A DNA stretch of 64,000 bases from Diphasiastrum complanatum (Eukaryota > Streptophyta > Lycopodiopsida > Lycopodiales > Lycopodiaceae), in contig CM055102.1 in NCBI GenBank assembly GCA_029204225.1, positions 45,827,676 through 45,891,675 on the forward strand. The letters run 5' to 3'. Positions 55,864 through 64,000 of this stretch are shown here, piece after piece. The notes under the pieces were generated by a model, which worked only from the letters and a program-made list of their open reading frames with translations, was not told where the DNA came from and made no database searches. The translations under genes were made by a program, and so were the position numbers. Numbering within the stretch: position 1 is the first letter of the stretch; each line of letters begins with the position of its first letter.

Positions 55864-56712
55864 TGTCAAAGTACATAAAAAAGGACCAAGAATGGATTCA
55901 AATCATATCCACAAGTGTGATTGGGTGTTAGATTAGATTGATCTACCAATCTACACAAGATTAGATAGCACTAGATCAAATCTACATCAACAAATCTAAC
56001 AAGAACAATCAAATATGATCAAAAATTTTACTTGCTGGTTTCACACGTGTGAAGACCTGTCAGAGTACGGACTACCAGCAAAAAATGAAGTACAATAAGC
56101 TTAGAAACCATTAGAAGCATAAAATCACAAGACAAATGGAGAGATTACTCAAGAAATGCACCAAAACCAAGATTTAGCTTTCTTATCAATTATGGCCAAA
56201 TAAGCCACCATATATACACAAGAGCTGATGCTTACTCAGCTGATTTGGCACGTGTGAGAGTGCCTACTCATCAAAGGATCCACCAATAATCATCAATATG
56301 GCACATGGACTAAGTTTTCTAACTTATAGCCACCTCCCTTGATTTTAGGCAATTTTTCTAATTTATAGGGACTTGCACAAATATCTACTACAAGTTGGAT
56401 CTCACCTACTATTGATGTTTTGACACATGTGAGAAATCCTTGGCACGTGTGAGATCAATCCTATCCATGTGAAATAGCCTTTCCTACCAATAAAATGATG
56501 CCAAGTGGCATATAGCTAAAAAACTAGATTTTGGCCATTTTAGCCACTAGATCTCAAATGAAATGGTATGTACAATCTATATGACTCATCTAAATGATAA
56601 ATGCATTTATTTCACACGTGGGAACAGGCTCCACACATGTCTTATGATGATATGTACTACTCATAATGGTATTCACAAGATATGATCAAGTTAGCTTTTG
56701 CCAATTTTAACA
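55864..56712 (-). repeat. 3' LTR (849 bp)
   Basis: TGTCAAAGTAC...CAATTTTAACA on the plus strand. Carries repeated ACACGTGTGA/GCACGTGTGAG motifs (near 56042, 56250, 56430, 56617). Confidence 0.94.
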
Positions 56713-56725
56713 CTCCTCCTCAAAA
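56713..56725 (-). other. Polypurine tract
   Basis: TTTTGAGGAGGAG on the minus strand beside the 3' LTR. Confidence 0.9.
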
Positions 56726-56848
56726 CTAACTTGATAAAAACATGATGATATTGAGATTGACTCCATGGGCTGAATTGGTCTTCTAATATGGATCCTTGCT
56801 GGTTCAAAGGTGTGAAGATCAGCCAATGAGCTTTATGTCAATCCAAAA

Positions 56849-57565
56849 TCACCATATCCATGATAGTGCTTCTTTGATGTTGACTTTTTTGATGAACTTG
56901 AGAGCTTTGCACCATCCTAGCACCTCTTTCATTGGTTTGTTCCATCCTTGAAGCATATGGTTGATCCAAAAGCTCCTCCTCCTTGAAAATAGCTGCAACT
57001 CCATGATAAAATAAATAGTACTTCTTGACTCATGAGGATCACAAAGATCCAACATCATGTTACCAAGATCTCGAGGATTAGGCTCATCAACATTGGCAAG
57101 ACTATGCATGCTATAATAACAAAGAGTTTGTACCATATCTTCATGCTTGGTTACCATGCTTATCTCAGATCTAATGAGTCTAGATACTTCATTATGGAGA
57201 TAAGTTTCCTTAGAGGATGATTCACTTTCTCTCATAAAGAGTTTACAATTTGCCTCAATACATGAAAAAAGACAATTTTTCACACTATGAGTGGACAACT
57301 CACTCATGCTCTTGCAAGACTCAAGAGCATACATTTGATGAAATAACCATTTGCTTTCTAATTGATCTAAAATCAATTTCATATCATTAAGAACATCAAC
57401 TACGTTCTCAAGAGAGACACCATACTCAACTAGTATTGCTTTACTCCAACTTTGAAATGCAAAAGTCTCACTAAAGCAAATTGATTCACCAAATGACATA
57501 AGAGAAGCAACCATGAGATGTATACTACTTGAAATGTGCTCCTCTTCCCTTGAGATGTGAGCCAT
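56849..57565 (-). CDS. Unknown-domain protein, second copy (238 aa)
   Basis: Open from MAHISREEEHISSSI at 57565. It aligns by eye with the C-terminal half of the ORF to its right: CFSETFAFQSWSKAIL (near residue 31) against CFEEFFVSQRWIKAIL, and VKNCLFSCIEANCKLFMRES (near residue 93) against VEDCKFSSLKASCKLLMRIS, followed by a shared [VI]SRLI..EI block. No zinc knuckle. Some 210 bp separate the two ORFs and also look duplicated (VMIPRRISRDM in another frame against VMIQEKPRKIK). Whether it is a separate protein or a frameshifted continuation is unclear. Confidence 0.65.
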   Translation of the reverse strand: MAHISREEEHISSSIHLMVASLMSFGESICFSETFAFQSWSKAILVEYGVSLENVVDVLNDMKLILDQLESKWLFHQMYALESCKSMSELSTHSVKNCLFSCIEANCKLFMRESESSSKETYLHNEVSRLIRSEISMVTKHEDMVQTLCYYSMHSLANVDEPNPRDLGNMMLDLCDPHESRSTIYFIMELQLFSRRRSFWINHMLQGWNKPMKEVLGWCKALKFIKKVNIKEALSWIW

Positions 57566-57779
57566 ATAAGCTCAACCATGTCTCTTGATATTCTTCTTGG
57601 AATCATAACTTGAGAAGGACTCTCCTCCTCAATCCTTGGCACACTTGAACCTCAAGATGACTCCTCAAGATCAACTTCTTGGTGCTCCTCCTTGATGGAA
57701 ATCCAAGACCTCCATGTCTCAAAATGATCACAACAAACATGATCATATAATGTGCACTTCATATGATCATCAACATTAC

Positions 57780-58688
57780 TTATGCTATAAACATAAGTCC
57801 AAAAATCACCACAACTTGGCATGATTTTTTAATATTGAGAAGTATTTCCATCTCAATAAGGCTAACTACTTGCTTATGGATGTAAGCGTCCACTTTGGAT
57901 GCTTCACTTATTCTCATAAGAAGTTTACAACTTGCCTTTAAACTTGAAAATTTACAATCTTCAACATTATGAATGAACACATCATTCATGATCTTATTGA
58001 AATCAACGAAAAATACATTATGAAGACATTTCCATTTCCTTGACTTCATATTCAATGTAAGTTTACAAGGAAAACATGCTTTGCTATCTATTAAGACATC
58101 ACACTCAGCTAGTATTGCCTTAATCCACCTTTGAGATACAAAAAACTCTTCAAAGCAAAATAGTTCTTCATAAGATTTCATGAGAGCATAAATGAAACTA
58201 TTTTCATTTTGTGATTGCTCCTCCTTAATCTTTCTTGGTTTCTCTTGGATCATAACAATAAATTTGAACTTTTCTAAAGTTCTAAGCAAAAGGCTTTCCA
58301 AGGACATGAAATAAATCCAAGTGACATTAATGAAAGTGACATTTATCTTTGCATCTTGAACCAAAAAATTCACTTTCAAATGCAAAACTTCAAAAGGTTT
58401 GAAATGTGTAATGATGAACTTTTGAAGACAAATCTTGTAAGTCCTTGTGAGACTCCAAGCCTCATGCATCTTTCCACAAAGGAAACACCTTTTCTTGGAT
58501 TTGACCTTCTTGCCTTTGCACTTTGAACTTGAAGTTCCATCCTTCACCTCGGCCCCCTTGCTTTGGTTCTCCTTGGATGGATTGGTCTTCATTTTGTAGC
58601 ATCTTGAGACAAAACAATCTCTCTTGCCACAAAGGTTGCATTTAGGATCCTTACTTGCCTCCAATAGGTTGCCACCTATTGATGCCAT
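57780..58688 (-). CDS. CCCC zinc-knuckle protein with unknown domain (about 302 aa)
   Basis: The frame is open from 58787, but the likely start is MASIGGNLLEASKD at 58688, the 34th codon. Residues 16-29 read CNLCGKRDCFVSRC: knuckle spacing CX2CX4CX4C, with Cys where classical gag knuckles have His. A Lys-rich stretch and CFLCGKMHEAWSL follow. The C-terminal half is an unknown domain rich in Cys, Phe and Lys (CFEEFFVSQRWIKAIL; CKLLMRISEASKVDAYIHKQ), repeated in the next ORF. No gag, protease or RT similarity beyond the knuckle. RNA or DNA binding is inferred from the knuckle only. Confidence 0.7.
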   Translation of the reverse strand: MASIGGNLLEASKDPKCNLCGKRDCFVSRCYKMKTNPSKENQSKGAEVKDGTSSSKCKGKKVKSKKRCFLCGKMHEAWSLTRTYKICLQKFIITHFKPFEVLHLKVNFLVQDAKINVTFINVTWIYFMSLESLLLRTLEKFKFIVMIQEKPRKIKEEQSQNENSFIYALMKSYEELFCFEEFFVSQRWIKAILAECDVLIDSKACFPCKLTLNMKSRKWKCLHNVFFVDFNKIMNDVFIHNVEDCKFSSLKASCKLLMRISEASKVDAYIHKQVVSLIEMEILLNIKKSCQVVVIFGLMFIA

Positions 58689-58788
58689 GACGAGGAAGTA
58701 AAACCTAGTGATATGACTTTTCAAAATGTAATTTGTGACTCTCAAGAAATAGATTTGAACACATTCAAAATCTAGAAGGATCCACACA

Positions 58789-60483
58789 AGATCTAGACCA
58801 CAAATTTTGAATCATATCTCTTTCAACCTAGTCAATTGGAAACTAATCTTTGCTTTGATCACTAAGACAAAAGCACTCTATCAAATCACAAAAAACAGAT
58901 CCAAACACCCCTATTGGACTCAAAAAATACCAATGAATCTTCCTCTTGAGAGTTGGAATGGATTTGAAAAGATTTGACACCTAGATTTTCCTTTTCTCTT
59001 GACTAGTTCTCTCAACTTTTGAGATTCTTAAACAAAGTATGGGTTTTGTTTCAAATACTTGAAAATCAAACTTAGTCACTCCTTTTGGATTCACTCTTGA
59101 CCCAAATAATCTCACTCTTGAGATGTGGATTGAATTTGATTTGATTTGACAACAAATTAAACCACTAATTTTCACAAAAAAAGATCTACACTAGATCACA
59201 AAAACTTGACATGTATACTTGATTCAAACACACAAAGATAAGATCCAATCACCCCTTTTGGAATCCCTCTTGACCCAAAGAATCTCACTCTTGAGATTTG
59301 GAATGGACATGAAATGGTTTGATAACAATCTATGTCAATAATTTTTCACCAAGCTTAAAATTTAGACATCTAGAGATTCACAAAGATCCCAACCATGCAT
59401 GAACACTCAAATATGGACTCCTCCATGTTCTAGACTCCCAATGGGATCACAACTTGACCCTCACACTCTCACAAAGAAAGTTGAATAGAACTTATTTGAG
59501 TTTCCAAAATTGAATTCATTCACCCCTATTGGACTCCACCAAGTACCAATGACTCTACCTCTTTAGAGCTGGAATGAAATTCCAATTTCCAGAAATGTGA
59601 TACTTCTCTCTCACTAAGATATGTGCTTACAAAGAGCTAATGCCACTTAGCAAGATTTGATCACAATGAAGAAGACAAATTTTTCACCAAAGTCAAGAAT
59701 TGAGTTACTAGTTCTTGCCCTCTACAAAGGAAGGATCTCTTGGAAATTTTGGATCAACCACAACACATATGCCTCACTCATGACTTTAATTCAAGCCAAA
59801 AAACACACTCACACACTTGAGTAGGGGTGAACAATGTGATTTGGATCTCAAATTTTTCTCCTAGTACTTGCCAACAATTCTTATCACATAGGTAGATTTT
59901 GCCTTTATGAGTGTTTGTGCTTTAGAAATTCACTAAGATTTCACTTGGAGGACTGATCCAAGAGTGTCTTCTAGCATTTAGATGCTTCTATACTCGGCCC
60001 TTTCAATCTTGAACAAATCTAGAATGAAGGTATAATGGATTTCAATCACTCCCCTTGCAAATCACTCCTTAATCTTTGGTTTATAGCACTCTTTCTCTCT
60101 CAACTTCAATGTACACTCAAAAAATCAGAGAATCAACTTCAATCTACTGTAAACAAGCTTTAATCCATCTATATGATTGATCTAAACCAAGAACAAATCA
60201 ATAGAATAGAAACAATCCAAGTGAAAGCTTGAAAAATGCACTAAATTGACTCAAAATTGGGTGTATGAAGCTCAAAATGCACCAAACTGAATTTCACTGT
60301 CAAAAATAGGTCTTGTATGGCCACACACATTTGGAAAGTACACCTGCAGCCCACAGAAAGATTTGGTACAAATATGATGGTTCTAGCTATCCATTCAACC
60401 TCACTACCTCAATATTAGCTTGTTTCCAAAAACCTGCCAATTTGGTTATAGTTAAGATCAATGCCTTAAATGCACTTGTACTT
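58789..60483 (-). other. Leader with diverged tandem repeats
   Basis: About 1.7 kb between primer site and ORF. A block of the type CACCCCTTTTGGA...TCTCACTCTTGAGATTTGGAATGG recurs near 58908, 59075, 59245 and 59518, with a degenerate copy near 59445; neighbouring copies are about 165-170 bp apart. No coding frame. Confidence 0.7.
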
Positions 60484-60496
60484 GGCTCTGATACCA
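60484..60496 (-). other. Primer-binding site, initiator tRNA-Met
   Basis: GGCTCTGATACCA on the plus strand abutting the 5' LTR. Confidence 0.95.
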
Positions 60497-61345
60497 TGTG
60501 AAAGTACAGCAAAAAGGACCAAGAATGGATCCAAATCAGATCCACAAGTGTGATTGGGTGTTAGATTAGATTGATCTACCAATCTACACAAGATTAGATA
60601 GCACTAGATCAAATCTACATCAACAAATCTAACAAGAACAATCAAATATGATCAAAATTTTTACTTGCTGGTTTCACACGTGTGAAGACCTGTCAGAGTA
60701 CGGACTACCAGCAAATAATGAAGTACACTAAGCTTAGAAACCATTAGAAGGATAAAATCACAAGACAAATGGAGAGATTACTCAAGAAATGCACCAAAAC
60801 CAAGATTTAGCTTTCTTATCAATTATGGCCAAATGAGCCACCATATATACACAAGAGCTGATGCTTACTCAGCTGATTTGGCACGTGTGAGAGTTCCTAC
60901 TCATCAAAGGATCCACTAATAATCATCAATATGGCACATGGACCAAGTTTCCTAACTTATAGCCACCTCCCTTGATTTTAGGCAATTTTCCTAAATTATA
61001 GGGACTTGCACAAATATCTACTACAAGTTGGATCTCACCTACTATTGATGTTTTGACACATGTGAGCAATCCTTGGCACGTGTTAGATCACTCCTATCCA
61101 TGTGAAATAGCTTTTCCTACCAATAAAATGATGCCAAGTGGCATATAGCTAAAAAACTAGATTTTGGCCATTTTAGCCACTAGATCTCAAATGAAATGGT
61201 ATGTACAATCTATATGACTCATCTAAATGATAAATGCATTTATTTTACACGTGGGAATAGGCTCCACACATGTCTTATGATGATATGTACTACTCATAAT
61301 GGTATTCACAAGATATGATCAAGTTAGCTTTTGCCAATTTTAACA
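60497..61345 (-). repeat. 5' LTR (849 bp)
   Basis: TGTGAAAGTAC...CAATTTTAACA on the plus strand, followed by TTAAC. Near-identical to the left LTR. Confidence 0.95.
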
Positions 61346-62143
61346 TTAACAACCTCCACGGTTCCTCCTTTCCCAGTGGATAACCTCCCTGATCTTGTGG
61401 TGGTGCACAAACACTGGTATAACAAAGTTTTTATGGTACCTGACTCAAATCAGTCAACCCTCTTCAAAAAAAATTATCCAGACATCACTACGAGAGGTGG
61501 CTATACACTACCAGGAAAGCTCAAGGAGCTACTCAAAAAGATCAAGGAATACCTTACGGCTCTTGTGGTTTTACGGGCAGATCCTGCGTACCACCCAATG
61601 CCCAGAAGATGATCCTGATCAGCCTTGCAGACTCCCAGCGTCAAGGCCTACAACTGGCCAATCATAAAGTCAGCAAATGATTGGAGCACAACCATCAATT
61701 TCCAACGAGCACTCAACCGCTATCTAACCGACACAGCTAATTCTCCAGATCCCATTGTACTGGAAGCCTATTATAATGTGGAGACATTAGTGACCACTGC
61801 CAAGGTGGATACCAGGTGGGATATGTGTGTTGGAGAGTATTGTTTCGACCCAAATAAAACCTTCAAAACAACGGACATCGTGGATCAGATTGCCTTGTAT
61901 AAGACCTACCATCGCTTGTCTTCAACGTCCTTTGTTAATATAGCGAGACTGGAAACCTGGTACACGATCGGCTTCCTTGGAAATATGCACCTGGTGTTCG
62001 GCCCAATCCATGACAGGCAGCCAATTGTGGTCTCGTTTTGTCTGTACAGTTGCAAAAACTTATCAGAAGAAAAGTCCAGAAAAAGCATTCAGGGACTCAA
62101 CTTTATTTTTATTTTATGTTATTATTTTCTTACCATTACCTAA
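61346..62143 (+). pseudogene. Unrecognised ORF B, 3' part
   Basis: The frame continues from 55863 and reads VDNLPDLVVVHKHWYNKVFM, KLKELLKKIKEYLTALVVLR, then two TGA codons at 61610 and 61616, then the same frame open to 62143 (DDP-like region, KAYNWPIIKSANDWST, DMCVGEYCFDPNKTFKT, VNIARLETWYTIGFLG). Apart from those stops it is coding-like for about 265 codons. Its position just upstream of a polypurine-like tract and LTR-like start at 62321-62333 suggests it is the last ORF of a Tat/Athila-like element. I recognise no family. Confidence 0.5.
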
Positions 62144-62320
62144 TTTTCATATCCCTTGTACATATCCCCTTGCAACTCAACTTTATTACCAAAATTCTCC
62201 TCACTTTTCGTCACGTTTTTTTTGCCAGTACATCTTTTTACTCTTTTTTGCCATGGTTTCACATCCACGCACGCCAATGCCAATGACATACGTAGGTGCC
62301 AAGGGACTATCACCAAAATT

Positions 62321-62332
62321 GTAGTGGGGGCC
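62321..62332 (+). other. Possible polypurine tract and LTR start
   Basis: GTAGTGGGGGCC is followed by TGTTAGAAGATTTTGG, as at the end of an internal region and the start of a 3' LTR. The putative LTR includes a telo-box-like AACCCTAACCCTAG (63035-63048) and TATA-like TTTATAAG (63054-63061). There is no second copy in the window to confirm it. Confidence 0.4.
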
Positions 62333-63097
62333 TGTTAGAAGATTTTGGTGAAAATTCTTCTAACGGATAATTTTGGTAAAGACTCCTCTAACAGATTACA
62401 AGATGTTCATGTGAGGGGACTGTATCATTCAATTCGAATATGGAGAAATCAAAACTCAGAAAGAGGATTTCTCCATTGCTCCATTGACAACACATTTAAA
62501 AGTTAAAGAGAGTGTAGAAATTCTGTCAAATGAGCTAGCAGGGAAAGCTACTTTCTGCTCACCGAGTTGGTATGAAGAAAGTTCAACCTTTGATCTTATA
62601 ACAAATATCGAAAGTGCCCAACGAATATCGCATGTTATCGTGTTGTCGAACTACACCAAGAAACGTTGACAAACAACCAAAAAGGAGTTCCAGAATCTAA
62701 ATTTATCGAGAAAGCCAATATCAGAAGGTCAACAAGATTGCAGACTGGCCGACGAGCGAAGACAATGCCCAACGTCTCCCCAACAGATTTTACAGCAACG
62801 GGAATAAAAACATGGCTGAATCAACATAAGAGTTAGATCTATTAGTACTATAATGTCAAACACCCTCAAATGGTGCACTGTACTCGTAAGCCAAAGGCGC
62901 AAGAAGTAGAGATAGATCTAAAATACCGATGGGCCAAAATGAGGAAGGATCCAAATAGTTCTAAAATGCTTTTTGGCTTTTAAACTTTTATGATAGTCAA
63001 GTTAGTATGGCACATGGTTTTTGGGTTAACCAAAAACCCTAACCCTAGCTTTGTTTATAAGTAGGGATGTGACACCATTTTGTAGTCACTTTTCATT

Positions 63098-63098
<1 letters not shown>

Positions 63099-63135
<37 letters not shown>
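63099..63135. repeat. (GA)n microsatellite
   Basis: About 18 uninterrupted GA units shortly after the TATA-like box of the putative LTR. Confidence 0.95.
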
Positions 63136-63139
<4 letters not shown>

Positions 63140-63499
63140 CAAAGCCTCCTCCTCCTACCTTTTCTTTTTATGTGAAGTCCTCTTTTTTTGCCATGGTATG
63201 TTTGCTTGTGGATTGATGAATGCTTGAATGTGTAATGTTCAAGACAATGGCTAGTTCTCAAGGGAAGTCAACAACCCCATTCGACTTCCTACATACAATT
63301 TTCTCTTTTTGAAAGAGAATATGACAGCCTCCAACACATATTGCTCTTCATTCATGTAGTTAGGGCTGCAATGGCAGCTCTTACCAATCACAATCAATGA
63401 CAACTAGCCAATCGCACTATTTGGAAGGCATTTGGAAGGCAGAGCAGTAGCGCACCTGCACGTAGCCAGAGCCTCTCTCTCTCTTCACATTTTTTTAGG

Positions 63500-63551
63500 G
63501 CAACGAAGAGCAGTTATCCATCCATGCAACGAAGAGCAGTTATCCATCCAT
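63500..63551. repeat. 26-bp perfect tandem duplication
   Basis: GCAACGAAGAGCAGTTATCC plus ATCCAT occurs twice in direct succession. Confidence 0.9.
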
Positions 63552-64000
63552 GCAGGTCAGAAGGCAGATCTGGCAGCCATCGCACATCAGTTTTGACAGT
63601 TTCAGGGCAGTTTTCAAGGTAGCAAAGAAGCTTCAGTTTCGTATTCAACCATCTCTAACGTGGGCAACGCACCTTTAGCGACTGTTCTTGTCTTCCAGCA
63701 CACTTCCAGATGGTTTTTATGGGTAGTAAACAATCAGATGCAGCCTAAACAGGCCTTCCAAGCACCTATTTCCAAGTGAATAGCCTTCAACGAGTTTCAT
63801 TGGGTTGTTTCTCTTTCTATGGCCATTCAAACTGCTCTACAAGTTCTGTCAGCGCATTTTCTAGGGTAGTGTTCTCCCTTCTCTCATGCATTTCGTTTCC
63901 AGCCAGGCACTTTCAAATGATAGATGGCTGCTGTTTTTCCTTCTTCTATGCAGTTAGGCCAGCAGTTATCTAACCAGCTCTATTCACACAAAAGCATAGC

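Larger units (their letters stand above)
55864..61345 (-). mobile_element. Non-autonomous LTR retrotransposon encoding a CCCC-knuckle protein with a duplicated domain, 5482 bp
   Basis: Two 849-bp LTRs (55864-56712, 60497-61345), TSD TTAAC, minus-strand tRNA-Met primer site 60484-60496 and polypurine tract 56713-56725. There is no protease, RT or integrase; the coding region holds two ORFs of unknown family. It is inserted in ORF B. Mobilisation in trans is inferred. Confidence 0.94.
62333..64000. other. Putative LTR then anonymous DNA
   Basis: No gene recognised. The right border of the putative LTR cannot be set. The last 600 bases show only short repeats. Confidence 0.35.

Overview
The window is plant nuclear DNA dominated by LTR retrotransposons. 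It is AT-rich, carries long GA and GT microsatellites, and contains Ty1/copia and Ty3/gypsy elements (including a chromovirus) primed by initiator tRNA-Met (TGGTATCAGAGC) plus one Tat/Athila-type element with the plant-typical TGGCGCCGTTGCCGGGGA primer site. The only recognisable host gene is one exon of an RRM protein resembling AIPP1/EDM3 (minus strand, about 3.7-4.2 kb). The density of nested, decayed elements suggests a large, repeat-rich land-plant genome. I cannot name the species and see nothing bacterial, organellar or CRISPR-like.

Layout. 1-1.4 kb: decayed chromovirus-like gag/protease/RT on the minus strand, running off the left edge. 3.7-4.2 kb: orphan first exon of the RRM gene, between two long foldbacks. 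5.0-6.3 kb: solo LTR with target duplication ATGGG. 6.65-8.72 kb: copia fragment lacking RT, broken by a Tat/Athila-type element whose 5' LTR is 8719-9472. That element's gag is split by a non-autonomous LTR element (11281-16020, TSD GTATG) of the same family as the solo LTR. 17.6-18.5 kb: another copia RT/RNase H remnant. 18.9-21 kb: gypsy RT followed by an unrecognised Ser/Thr-rich ORF, here called ORF A. 21-30.4 kb: mostly without recognisable genes; one unrecognised open frame with two stops (25.8-26.4 kb) and microsatellites.

30.4-46 kb is a clear nest. A minus-strand copia element is split by a 7650-bp plus-strand chromovirus (31208-38857, TSD GTTCT) and by a 5284-bp minus-strand copia derivative (39465-44748, TSD GGTAA). 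The derivative carries a 997-codon open frame with gag, zinc knuckle and protease but no working integrase or RT. Removing each insert and one target-duplication copy brings the host reading frame back into register.

46-62.3 kb holds further Tat/Athila-like pieces: the C-terminal half of ORF A (plus), a lone LTR with eleven CATGCA boxes (47031-47679), the N-terminal half of ORF A (minus), a pol/gag remnant (minus, 50.4-53.8 kb), a coiled-coil segment and a second unrecognised ORF (ORF B, plus). ORF B is split by a non-autonomous LTR element (55864-61345, TSD TTAAC) that encodes an unusual CCCC zinc-knuckle protein and two diverged copies of an unknown domain. The remainder to 64 kb has a possible LTR start and simple repeats.

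Most novel material: the duplicated-domain element at 55.9-61.3 kb, the 997-codon copia derivative, and the extra ORFs A and B of the Tat/Athila-like lineage. All calls come from reading the sequence; no database search was run.
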